The notes beneath the pieces are model-generated. The model made no database searches. It was not told where the DNA came from and was given only the letters and a program-made list of their open reading frames with translations. A stretch of 64,000 nucleotides of DNA from Panax quinquefolius (Eukaryota > Streptophyta > Magnoliopsida > Apiales > Araliaceae). Location: positions 30,943,503 to 31,007,502 of the forward strand of contig CM035170.1 of NCBI GenBank assembly GCA_020205615.1, in the 5' to 3' direction. The position numbers and the translations under genes were made by a program. Shown here piece by piece: positions 49,186 through 60,063 of this stretch. Numbering within the stretch: position 1 is the first letter of the stretch; every line of letters starts with the position of its first letter.

Positions 49186-49681
49186 ATAAAAAGATGTTTC
49201 GCTTTTATTACGTTAATAATACAAATAAAACAAAGCGTCATTATCGCTATAATAATTCATATTATTAATCGATAATAATGGAATCAAACCGGTGACTTCT
49301 CACATAGCATCAATAATCAATACCGTAAGTGTGCTACTATGCAACCACACGACATCGTACATCGCTTTTACTACTGAAAGTAGTTCAACAAGATTATCCA
49401 GAAAACTTCCGCCGTTATTTTAATAAAATATTTTTTCGTCGTTTTCTCGATCCGACAATAATTTACATTATGGGGTCCACCAATGATTGAAGTAGTTATG
49501 CATTAATATTCCCTCGCTAAACCGAATATTCCCACCAATCGAATATAATATAACCACTTGCATACTTTGCAAAATTTATAAATACTACCCACAACTATAA
49601 TATTATCTCAAATTCACACCATAATATAAAAAAATTATTTTGACAAAATTTAAATCTTTATTGATAAAATCTGGGGTCTCA

Positions 49682-50077
49682 TTTCATTGCTTTCCCAAAA
49701 ACTTCTATGTCCCAGTTCCTTGAATTGCTTAGTAGCGACCAACCGTGAGTTGCCATTGACTCCACATGCATTATGAACAGAAGTTTCTTTCGTTTGGTGT
49801 TGCATGAATTCTAAAAAGCTCCTAAACGTACCATCGTTTGTCATTTGGTTGGTGTTGTTGTTTACACGAGGATTATTACCTTCCTGATGCACATTATCCT
49901 AGTTATTGATTGAAGGTGACTCAATGGTTTCATGTGCTCCGTTGCTTATCTCAAATATTTCAGATGTCATTCTCAAACACTGCCACAAAACAAGGGTTAA
50001 TTGACATGCCACATATTATGCTTATATTCTGACCGACCAATTAAATAAAAAATAGGCTTAGGTAGGTCATACTAGAG
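49682..50077 (-). pseudogene. gag: gag fragment (B-like), N-terminal part and leader
   Basis: The minus-strand start near 49970 reads MTSEIFEISNGAHETIES, followed by a stop. MHQEGNNPRVNNNTNQMTND, FLEFMQHQTKE and SRLVATKQFKELG follow. The leader to about 50077 matches the region between primer site and gag in the other copies (ATTGACATG, GGTAGGTCATACTAG). There the sequence switches to LTR C. No primer site remains. Confidence 0.85.
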
Positions 50078-52394
50078 AGGAACATAGTGAAACACAGAGA
50101 GTTTGGAGAGAGAGCAAGAGAGGAATCACTGTGATTGAAGGGGAATTTCTAAACCTAATCATCATCTCTTTGCTAGCAAACAATCAAAGGAACAAGGTAT
50201 AACCCACTCTAATGTTAACCCTTGTTTTTGAAATTTCTATTGATAATTGTGTTGAATTGATACATATATATGTATGAAGGGTTTATACTCTGTTAATTAT
50301 CACATGTGAGTGTTGTTTGATGATAAAAATTCAAGTAATTTTGTTTGTAGGAAGAAAAGTATATAACAGTGTTTTTACATAAAAATTGGCTTTAGAAAGT
50401 ATAAAATTTCGTGGTTAATACTTGTTATAATCTATAAATTGATGTTGGATTATGTTAGTATGTTAAGAAACGAAAGCGGCGTAGTTTAAATTGTGTTAAT
50501 TGGTTAAGAAACGAAGCCGTGACGATCGAATTCGCAAAATGTTTTTAAAACATAAAAATAGAGTATGAACATGTGTTTTGGGTCAAATTTTAGGTTGGTT
50601 AATTTTTTTATAAGTTGTTAGAATTCTAGTATGTTGTAGTTCTATGAATTACGAATCCATAGAATCAAAAACGGACTAATTTGGATGTGTATAACTCAAG
50701 TTATGAAGATTAGTAGGAGAAAAAGGGTCAAAAATCGCGAGAACGGTAGCTTTAGGTCCCGTTTCTGCTAACAGGCGCAACCGTGCTGTGCCCTAAGTCA
50801 TTTGGGCCGCAGCTGTGCTATAGGACGCAGCTGCGCTATGCCCAAGGCTTAATTGGGCGCAGCTGCGCCCAAACTATGTCAGGTGTGACTATTTTGACCT
50901 ATTTTAGTAAAATAGGCATAACGTTTTCATACGAACTCTGATTAAGGAAATTCAAGATGATACGGAACAAGGATGAATGGAACTACAACTTTTAGTCTTT
51001 AAGTTTTTCAATTTGAGGTCTAGAACAGGGGTCAAAATGGTCATCTTTAGGATTCTTGTGTTTTTGGAGGCAATCGGAGGGCGTCGGGCATGCACGTATG
51101 CAAGTGTAGTGCTATTGAAGATAAAAGATGTTTTTCTAAGTTATAGAACATGAATATTATTAAGTATAATGATGCTTAACATTAATAAATAATATATTAG
51201 ATATGTTGTATACGCATACTAAGCACACACAAGAGAGGCAAATCAAGCGATAATAATCTAATAAACGTCAAACGCGTGTGTGATAAGTGATAATTTACGT
51301 AAAAAGTGTTTTAAATCAAGTGAAATGAATATTATAAGATATTGAATAGTGTTAATATAAAACCAATAAGTAGTTCTAGCAAGACTTAAACACTTGAATG
51401 AACTTCAAATATGAAATATAATGAGATATAAGTCAAAAGTTAACATAATCAAATTGAACATTGTGTATTTATTATAGGAAGGGTTATGAGACATAGAGTA
51501 AAGTTTACATTACATATACTATGCATTGCTATGTGACTAATAGTTGATGTGTATGATTATATAATTGTGTAGGGCATGTGAAGTGCAGATAACTGTAAGG
51601 TGTTAAACTGTTATTAGTAAATAACGATCAAGGCAAGTCTTTCAGTTCCTATTTGCTATATGAATTTGATTGTTTTAAATATTTATTGCAAAGAGCATGA
51701 TGTGTTATATATATGTTGAATGTATGAAATGTTAAAGTCAACTTATGACTACGTTGATTGAGTAAAGCATGCTGATTGAGTAAAGAACTTAATCTTTATA
51801 CTTTTTATATGAACTGTAACATGTATATTATGTTAGTCCAATGTTTATGAGATATATGTTGAGCATGTTATTATGTGTTACGTGATGCATGAAAACTATT
51901 AGATTTTGTTGGGCTGTCGAGCTCAACCTTGCAAATAACCATTTTTACAGGTTAAGGATTGAAGGTAACACTATGTGTTACTTGAGTGACATGGATCAAA
52001 AATAATACACGAAGATTAATATTTTAGCTAAAGTTGTTATTTCTTTATACCATGATTAAGATTCATGAGATGTACTAAATGTTTTATGATGTATAGTTTT
52101 ATGTTGAGTTGTAAACCTAATGTTAGAGTTATCTGATATATAAAGGTTATCAGATTGAAATGTAAAATTTTATATAATAACAGTGATAAAGTGGATCATA
52201 AAATAAGATTGATTCAAAGACATGTAGATGATAAAGGTTTTGATTCAGGGAATTAAAGTAAGAAGACATAAAAGTTTAAATTATTCCGCATTATATAAAG
52301 TTTAACAACGAATAATGATGTAAAATCAGAAGGTAGTTGTGTTATTAACGACCAAAGTTAATAATTAAATTGTATGAATTTTGGGTTCATTACA
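50078..52394 (+). repeat. LTR C (copy 2), 5' part missing
   Basis: It matches 4006-6250 in opposite orientation. It begins inside the leader (ACACAGAGAGTTTGGAGAG) and ends TTTGGGTTCATTACA. A GAGCTCAACC block is at 51920 and GC-rich palindromes are at 50765-50875. It has no TATA region and no coding sequence, so it is a fragment. Confidence 0.7.
50760..50880. repeat. GC-rich palindrome cluster in LTR C
   Basis: The segment holds GCAGCTGCGC-type palindromes ('GGCGCAGCTGCGCC' is perfect) and related 'GGCGCAACCGTGC', 'GGCCGCAGCTGTGC' and 'GGACGCAGCTGCGC' units about 25-35 bp apart, set in AT-rich surroundings. Confidence 0.8.
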
Positions 52395-53470
52395 ATACCC
52401 ATATCACATATAATCCACAATTGATAGAATACACATGAGTACCCACATTACCTAAACCACTATATGTCTATGTGATTTATAAATAATTAGGGTTTAAGCC
52501 CAAATTCTCAATTGACTACGAGCGATGCCTCGATATATGTCTATCCTAAGCACGAATCATACATTCCATCACCATGTAGAACATACAAACACAAGCTATC
52601 AAGATCAGATCTAAACCCATACTTCTTCTTTCAAGTCCATATGGATTATCACAGTAATTGATGGAAAATCAACTAAGCAAATAAGCATGAATCTTAATAG
52701 AAAATCCCATAACAATCAATAAGGCTAACAATGAAGTATATCAGATTAAACTAGGCAATAGAATCTATTGCAATCCCAAAACAGAGTTTAACTCATAGTT
52801 GAATCAAATCCATCATCCACAAATTGAAATAACATCATAAGAATACAAAAAGAAATCAAAGAGAAAATAAGAGGAGAAAGTTGAATTGCAAATCTGTTCT
52901 CTTGCTCCAAGTTTGACTTTATTATGCTATCCAAATTGCTTCAAATCTTCAAACCTAATCAGTTCTAGAAAATAACTATTCTAATCTACTTTATTCTAAT
53001 ATTGAAAGTAAAGAGAAGAAAGTAATATTAGCTACGTGATCTCCCAAGGGGTGGAATCCCCACTACATTTGATATATGTCTCCTCTTTATATATGCCCTA
53101 ATTGAACCCTATTCCAAATTATGCTTCAATAGCACTGTTTAGTGAAAAAGTCAGCTCTGGTCAACATCAGAATTGGCGCGGCCATACGAATGGCCTCCTG
53201 AGTTAAGCTACAAGCTCAAGATATCGATCGCATTTTTTTGGTCTAGGGAATGGTGCGGTCGCACCTAAAATACACTAGAAATCTGCGTGCCCATGCTAAG
53301 GATTTTCTATTGCAGTGTCCTCTAGTAAAACGGTCATAACTTTTGATATGGAAGAGTTACGGGGCCTGCCACCTATCAAATCGAAGCTCTCGGCGAGCTC
53401 TACAACATTCATTCTTTGAAAATTGAGAAACAATGGACGGATGAAGGTTGAGATTGGGTTGGAAGTGACA
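52395..53470 (-). repeat. Tat-like gypsy LTR fragment D
   Basis: It matches about 62056-63130 of the Tat-like LTR at the right end, for example 'ctgccacctatcaaatcgaag' with its flanks, and the start 'ATACCCATAT...TCCACAATT'. It lacks both LTR ends. On the minus strand a TATA box (TATATAAAG) is at 53085-53093. The third B element is inserted at 53471. Confidence 0.75.
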
Positions 53471-54277
53471 TGTAAGACCCCAACTTTTATGAATAAAGAA
53501 TAATTTTTTCGAATTATATTTTTTAATATTATGGTATTGATTTGATATAATGTTATAGTTGTGGGTAATATTTATAAATTTTGCAAAGTACGCAAGTTGT
53601 TATATAATATTTGATTGGTCGAGAATATTTGTTTTAATAGGGAATATTCGTACAATGGCACAATCATTGGTTGACCCCACAACGGAATTATTGTCGGATT
53701 GATAAAACGACAAAAATACTTTATGAAAATAACTACGAGGTGTTACCGTTAAAAAGCTGTTGAACTACCCAAAGAGTAAAAGTATGATATCGTCATGGCC
53801 AGACAAAGAAAGAGCATGCTTTACGATTGATTATTGATGCTTATGTGAGAAGTCACTCAAATATACTCAATTATTGCTACGATATCACTTGCATCATATT
53901 TCTCATATTATTGATTCAATTATTGTTACGATCATCATCCTAATTATATGATATATTATTAAATCAATAATTAAGATGGCAAAGTTATTCATATTATTAT
54001 TTGCAATATTGACAATGTCTAGAAGTTCATCAATGAGAGGTTTGTTCACCTAATTGCGCTACTAATAAGGAGAAATCCTTATCTGAAAGCCCCTCTTTCC
54101 TAGGAAGGACACAGTTTGTTAAATATTGTGAATTATAATATTAATGATGAATAAGTTCGTGTTGATTAAAGATGAATTTTATAGTTCCATTGTGTTGGAC
54201 TTATTTGTGTTAGTATAATTGATGTCTGGAGGATATATTGTTCAATTGGGTATTCGGGACACTTTTCGTGTCAGAGT

Positions 54278-54390
54278 ACTATTCATGAGTTACTATTCAC
54301 AAGTTACTATTCATAAGTTACTATTTACGAGTTACTATTCAGGAGTTACTATTCACGAGTTACTATTCACCCGGTTACTATTCACTCTAG
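54278..54390 (+). repeat. 14-bp array, 8 units
   Basis: Units of TACTATTCA(C/T)GAGT, ending with the CCCGGT unit and TACTATTCACTC as in all B LTRs. Confidence 0.9.
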
Positions 54391-54666
54391 TATTGTGCAT
54401 TCTAATTATTTGGGTACAATATTATTCTATGAGGAGATGTGCTAATTTTTCGCAATCATTGGTTGAAGATATAATAAGAAGTCAATATGGACCGCTGGTG
54501 GAGTCATAATAGTAAATCAATATTGATCGTTGGTTTAAAGTTTTAATAGTAAATCAAGATGGACCGTTGTTTTAAGTTTTAATAAGAAACCAATATGGAT
54601 CGTCTCGTTTAATAGTAAATCAATCTGGACCGCTTCATGAATTAGTTACTATTTATTCCATTTTCC

Positions 54667-54674
54667 TATAAATA
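54667..54674 (+). promoter_or_regulatory. TATA box, 5' LTR of third B element
   Basis: TATAAATA in TTTTCCTATAAATAGAGG. The leader with ACTCTAGAGAGAAATTATAAG begins about 35 bases downstream. Confidence 0.65.
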
Positions 54675-54829
54675 GAGGTCATTCCTTCATTATTTCTTCT
54701 GAGTTCACTAAAACTCTAGAGAGAAATTATAAGAGAACCTATAGAAAAGTATTCTCGCTACTTCCCTATTCTTATATTTAGTTTCTTTTACTTAGAGGGG
54801 TATAATTTCTTTTGTATTCATGAAGAGAA

Positions 54830-55150
54830 CTTCATTATTCCATTATTTATTATTCTCGTTGGAATAACTCAGATATCGCTGCTACCCTACCCTATACATG
54901 GTGACATTCTTCTAATATTCCGTTCTTTATTATTCGGAATAATATCCTTGTTGCGTATCGCTTTCGCCGGACCGGTTCCATTATTTATTATTCGTTTAAT
55001 ATCCTCGCTCTTTGCGTTCTTACGCCGGACTTCTGGTTCCATTATTTATTATTCTGCCGTAATATCCTCGTGCATATGCGTTTCACGGGACCTAGTTCCA
55101 TCCTTTATTATTCTCGTTAGAATAACTTTTGTCTTGGCTATCGCATGCGT
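54830..55150 (+). repeat. ~60-bp tandem array in R/U5
   Basis: About five units of 'TTCCATTATTTATTATTC..' followed by '.TAATATCCTCG...' with variable GC-richer tails ending in GG(A)CC.GGTTCC. Equivalent arrays lie at 29580-29890, 36240-36540, 42860-43210, 48250-48730 and, shortened, 61390-61590. Confidence 0.8.
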
Positions 55151-56278
55151 GGTGATTTTTTTGTTATTCCATTCTTTATTATACTCAAATGGTTAAAACT
55201 TTGACTTCTATACTCCATGAAATTAGTGGAATATCCTTGATATTTGCGCTTCATCCAAAGATCTTTTCATGGAAATATTCTTCCGAGCATTCTTGAATTT
55301 TACTCTACAAAGCAAAGATATCATGTTGACAATTTGAACGTTTTCGCCTCGGATAAATTAATTCTTGAACTTGTTTTATTGAATTCTTATATCATTGTCA
55401 TCATCCTCATGTTTATATTTTGTTGAAAGTCATCTGTGGCCTGTAGTGCATAGATGGACTTGGTATGATTATGACCAGGGATTATTCGGTATAATCATAA
55501 CCATAATGTTACAAATGATGTGGAAAAAGTCCTCATTGGCCCGTAGTGCATTGATGGACAGTGTTTGGTATGATTATGGCTATGGATTCTCTTTGGCCGT
55601 AGTGCAAACATGAATTGTTTTATGGCATGATCAGGACCGTTGATGAAAACATGATTATCTTAAGCCGTAGTTCATGGATAATTCGTGGTCGTGATACTAA
55701 AGAATATCCTTGGTCGTAGTGTAGGGGTGATTCGATGATGTGGATTATTTATTAAGCAGAGTCCCAGTGATAAAAGTGATGAAAAACCTTTTAAATCATA
55801 AAAGATAATAGATTTTATTCCCTACTTGACTCTTCTAATGGATTGTTTGTTCCGCTGCAGTTAAACTTGATAGTTATTATATTTTATCGGTTTAACACTG
55901 TTGAAGGCTAACGATAAATTATTCTCGCATTATCTTAGTCGTAAATATTTCTTCTTTGGGCTAGTTGAGCTCACCTTTTCTTTCATTGTTCTCTTCGTGA
56001 AATGAGAACGTAGTGGGGACTAGTCGGGAACAGAGTGATGGTCCTAGATGGTGCATTAGTAGTCCTCACTATTCGTGAAATAGTGTGATAATAATTATAA
56101 TGAGGACTCATTTTGAGTTTTTATAATCTCTAGTAGACAATATTTGTATTCAAAGTCACAGCTTTATGTTTTGTCGTATTGTACCACAGCTTATATTATT
56201 AAGTTGTATTTGAATTACATACCATGTATCCGGCGACTCAAAATGGGTGATGTATACCTAATTTTGGGGCGCCACAAT

Positions 56279-56290
56279 TGGTATCAAAGC
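56279..56290 (+). other. Primer binding site, third B element
   Basis: TGGTATCAAAGC, two bases after the LTR. Confidence 0.88.
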
Positions 56291-56462
56291 TTAAGGATAT
56301 GATCCCAGCTGGGATGTGAGAATAGAACTAGGAGGGGAGAGACGGGGAATTCCTTCGCTAGTATGACTTACCTAAGTTTATTTGGTATTTAATTGGTCGG
56401 TCAGAATATAGGGATAATATGTTACATGTCAATTAACCTTTATTTTGTGGCAGTATCTGAAA

Positions 56463-57620
56463 ATGACATATGAGAATGTTGAGAATAGCAGTGGAGCACA
56501 TGAGACCGTTGATTCTTAATAGATCAATAATCAGGACAATGTGCAACAGGATGGCAATAATCCTCCTGTAAATAACAACACTGATCAATTGACGAATGAC
56601 GGTACGTTTAGAAGTTTTTTAGAATTCATGCAACATCATGCGAAGGCGGATCCTGTTCATAATGCAGGAGGAAACAATGGCAACCCACGGTTGGTCACCG
56701 CTAAGCAATTCAAGGAGCTGGGACCACCGGAGTTTTTGGGAAAGCCAGAACCACTTAAAGCGAAGACGTGGTTAAAGCAGATCACCAAGATATTTGATGT
56801 CTTGGGATGCTCCGAGGAGCAAAAGGTTCCCTTTGCCACCTTTATGTTGCGTGAAGAGGCAGATCACTGGTGGGAATCTGTAAAACGTACCCAGCCTGAT
56901 GCACTAAAAATGTCTTGGGAGAAGTTCCAAGAGCTGTTCAATGACAAGTACTTTCCCGAAAGCATTCGTCACATGAAGGAGGTGTAATTTATCAAGTTGG
57001 AGCAAAACAACATGACCGTGTCGCAATCTGAAGCGGTTTTTGCCAAGTTGTCCCGATTTACGTCCCACTTGGTTGATAATGAAGAGAGAATGACGCGGAT
57101 GTTTTTAAGAGGTTTGAAGCCAGAGATACGCCAAAATCTTATTTCTCATAAACTGTGTTTGTATTCAGATGTTGTAAATAGGGCTCAGTTAGTGGAGCGC
57201 AATAACGAGTCAACGCAACCAAAAGAGAGTAGCCGAAAAAATGATAATACCAGTGATAACAGTCATCAAAGTGGTGACAATAAGCATGGAGGGAATCAAA
57301 ATGCCAGAAATGGTAACCACTTCGGTGGTAATCATGGTCAAAACAATAAGAATGGACATTTCAAGAAGAGGAGATTCAACAATGATGGAAAGACGTCAAA
57401 GACCAAAGACCCATTGTTAAGGAAGGAGAACGACCACCTATCATATGCTTCAAATGCGGAGGAGGACACATCTGTCCAAACTCGCGCGATGTCAGTCAAA
57501 GCATGTTATAATTGTGGAAGAAAAGGTCACTTAGCCCAATTTTTTCGTTCACCGAAGATAAGTTTAGCTAGGATGGAGGCACCAAAGGATGTCCCAGAAA
57601 AGCCAAAGCCAGTAGTTTAA
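56463..57620 (+). pseudogene. gag: gag of third B element
   Basis: The start MTYENVENSSGAHETVDS is followed by two stops in a row at 56517-56522. The frame then continues through QQDGNNPPVNNNTDQL, LVTAKQFKELGPPEF, FDVLGCSEEQKVPFAT and ADHWWESVKRTQPD to a TAA after MKEV. It goes on with LEQNNMTVSQSEA, ERMTRMFLRGLKPEIRQ and a basic N/H/K-rich tail. The first zinc knuckle is lost by a frameshift (MLQMRR-type region near 57450). The second is CYNCGRKGHLAQFF, with the last Cys changed. It ends KDVPEKPKPVV, stop at 57618-57620. Confidence 0.92.
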
Positions 57621-58050
57621 GAGAGTGCGTTTTTTTTCGTGACAAGGAACCTGAATAAAATTATCACGGGTATGTTAATTATAAACTTTTGCGAAGTCTA
57701 TACCATATTAGATACCGATTCTACTCACTCTTTTATTGCACCTAGTTGTGTTCAATGTTTGAAGTTAACTCCGGAGAAGTTAGACTTTGATATATCTATT
57801 TAAACTCAGTTGGGAGAAACCTTCGTTACCTCCACTATTTATAAATCTTTTTCAAATCAACACTTTCACGTTACCTGTCGATCTTATCTCTTTGAAAATA
57901 CTTTCCTTTGATGTGATTTTTGGAAACGATTGGTTAACTACTCATTATGCTTTTTGTAAGGTTGTTAGCTTTCATACTCCTAACCAACCTGTTATGCGAA
58001 TTCAAAGTAACCAAACCACTAAAGTCAATCATTGTTATATCAAGCCATAA
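57621..58050 (+). pseudogene. Protease remnant, third B element
   Basis: The trace begins NLNKIITGMLIINFCEVYTILDT, with DTG changed to DTD. DFDISI then meets the shared TAA (57801-57803). The frame of 57787-58050 gives LPVDLISLKILSFDVIFGNDWLTTHYAF. Confidence 0.85.
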
Positions 58051-58320
58051 ATAAAGAGCCCCGATCCTTTCGTTGTTGACTTTCTTGTGTGGAATGCACC
58101 AAAGCCAGACTTTCTGTAGGCAACGTCGTGAATGACGGTGACAAGTTGATAGGTATCAATGTGACGTGCTATCCAAGTCTTGGATGAGAGTCACAGTTTT
58201 TAGTGATATTTCTATTGTTAATAAATTTCCTGACGTATTCTTGAAGACTTCTTAGCCTACCCTAGTGCGTGAAATCAAATTTTGTATTAACCCTAGTACA
58301 AAACCCATTTCTAAAACCCT
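58051..58320 (+). other. Shared unexplained segment before RT deletion, third B element
   Basis: The first 160 bases do not match A. Near 58210 traces of 'NKFPDVF' and, up to the joint at 58318-58320, 'TKPISKT' are visible, after which RNase H sequence follows directly. Confidence 0.6.
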
Positions 58321-60052
58321 CAAATATTTTCTTCACCTAAAACGAACGTGTAATGTGCCAAAGACGTTGGCTCGAGCTGTTGAAGATTACGATCGTACCA
58401 TTTAATATCACCGTGGGAAAAATGAACATGGTAGCTGACGCATTGAGTAGAAGATCATATGCAAGTACAAGTGCGATATTGTCAACGTAAAGGCCCATTT
58501 TGTGTGACTTGCAAAGGATGGAGATATAGTTAAAAACTCCAGGGACCCATGTGATGATGACGAATATATGAGTAGAACCGACTTTAATTGATAAAGTTAA
58601 AGCTGCTCAAGCTACAGACCCAGAGCTGATGCGTATGAGGAAGAAAGTGCAAGAAGGTGCTATATATCTAGGAAGAAATTGATGAAGAAGGAATACTTGA
58701 GTCAACTCCGGACTTTATGGTGCCTAACGACCGACGATTTAAAGTATAAAATCATGATTGAGACACACAACACACCGTTTGCAATCCATCCTGGGAGTAC
58801 CAAAATGTATCATGATCTTCGACATACATTTTGGTGGAGAAATATGAAGAGAGAGATAGCGGAGTTTATCTCAAGGTGTTTAACTTGTCAACGAGTCAAG
58901 GCGGATCATGAAGTACCAAAAGGTCCATTGCAACCACTTGAAATTCCAGAATGGAAGTGGGAGCACATTACCATGGATTTCTTTACCGGTCTTCCTAAGG
59001 TTTCTCAAGGCATAAATGCGATTTGGGTCATTGTTGATAGATTGACCAAGTCTGCTCATTTCTTACCGATACGAGAAACTTATACACTTGAATGTCTTGC
59101 TCGTATGTATATAAACGAGATTGTAAGACTGCATGGTATGCCAGTATCCATAGTTTCTGATCGAGACCCAAGATTCACTTCACGATTTTGGGTTAGTTTG
59201 CAAAAAGCTATGGGCATAGACTTACGATTTAGCTCGGCATATCATCCTTAGACGGACCGACAGTCGGAAAGGACTATTCAAACTCTTGAAGATCTATTAA
59301 GACTCTGTGTCCTTGACTTCAAGGGAAGTTGGGACAAGTTCTTACCATTGGTGGAGTTTTCCTACAACAACCGTTATCAAACAAGTATTGACATGGCTCC
59401 ATTTGAGGCGTTGTATGGAAGAAAGTGTCGTTCTCCAGTATGCTGGGATGAGGTGGGTGAAACAACGTTGTTGGGACAAGAGTTGGTACGTATGACTATA
59501 GAAAAGATTCAAACGATCCGACAACCTATAAAAACTTCACAAGATCGACAAAAGAGTTATGCTGATCTTCATCGAAAGGACATAGAATTCGATATTGGAG
59601 ATCATGTGTTGTTACGTGTTGCTCCATGGAAAGGAGTTATGAGATTTGGAAAGAGAGGAAAGCTCAATCCTCGGTTCATTGGCCCATTTTTAATTCTTGA
59701 GCGAGTGGGAACTGTGGCCTATAGACTCGCCTTACCGCCAAGTATGTCTCGTGTTCATAATGTTTTTCACATATCTATGTTACGTAAATATGTGAAAGAC
59801 CCAAACCACATTATTGAGTTAGAACTAGACGAGATAGAGGAAGATTTAACGTATGAAGAGTTACCTGTTAAAATCTTGGATAAGAAGGATCATGTTCTAC
59901 GCTCCAAGGTAATACCTCAAGTCAAAGTTTTGTGGAGAAACCACAATGTGGAGGAAATGACTTGGAAGTTAGAATCTGAGATGAAGTCAAGGTATCCTCA
60001 TCTCTTCGACATACCAGGTATGCACCCTAATTTCAAGGACGAAATTTCATAA
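58321..60052 (+). pseudogene. RNase H tail and integrase, third B element
   Basis: After the deletion joint come LKYF-like sequence, QRRWLEL with the shared one-base loss, and [16 protein letters not shown]. Several stops and frame changes follow up to 58680. Integrase then has [61 protein letters not shown] and a CAG to TAG stop at 59249-59251 in [23 protein letters not shown] with the catalytic Glu lies beyond it. The C-terminus is open to 60052 with VFHISMLRKYVKDPN and VKVLWRNHNVEEMTWK, ending FKDEIS. Confidence 0.9.
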
Positions 60053-60062
60053 GAAGGGGAGG
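60051..60062 (+). other. Polypurine tract, third B element
   Basis: AAGAAGGGGAGG, one base before the LTR. Confidence 0.88.
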
Positions 60063-60063
60063 T

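Larger units (their letters stand above)
47224..49681 (-). repeat. Solo B-type LTR inside gag fragment
   Basis: Plus-strand ends are TGTGACGCCCCC and GGGGTCTCA. The inside follows the B plan with hairpin units near 47760-47960, a diverged 60-bp array (48250-48730) and a TATA box (48932-48939). The 14-bp array is absent and a different array stands at 49065-49130. The gag reading continues on both sides (CTTAAGTGGCTCT and GCTTTCCCAAAAAC). A clear target duplication could not be found, perhaps through decay. Confidence 0.82.
53471..56276 (+). repeat. 5' LTR of third B element
   Basis: Ends are TGTAAGACCCC and GGGGCGCCACA. The TATA box is at 54667-54674, the 14-bp array (8 units) at 54278-54390 and the 35-bp array at 54470-54650. 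The 60-bp array is at 54830-55150 and hairpin units at 55430-55730. Upstream flank TGACA (53466-53470). Confidence 0.93.

Noticed and set aside
54219..54509. Open frame of 96 codons with FTSYYSGVTIHELL
   Set aside because: Same array artefact in the LTR of the third B element. It lies upstream of the TATA box.
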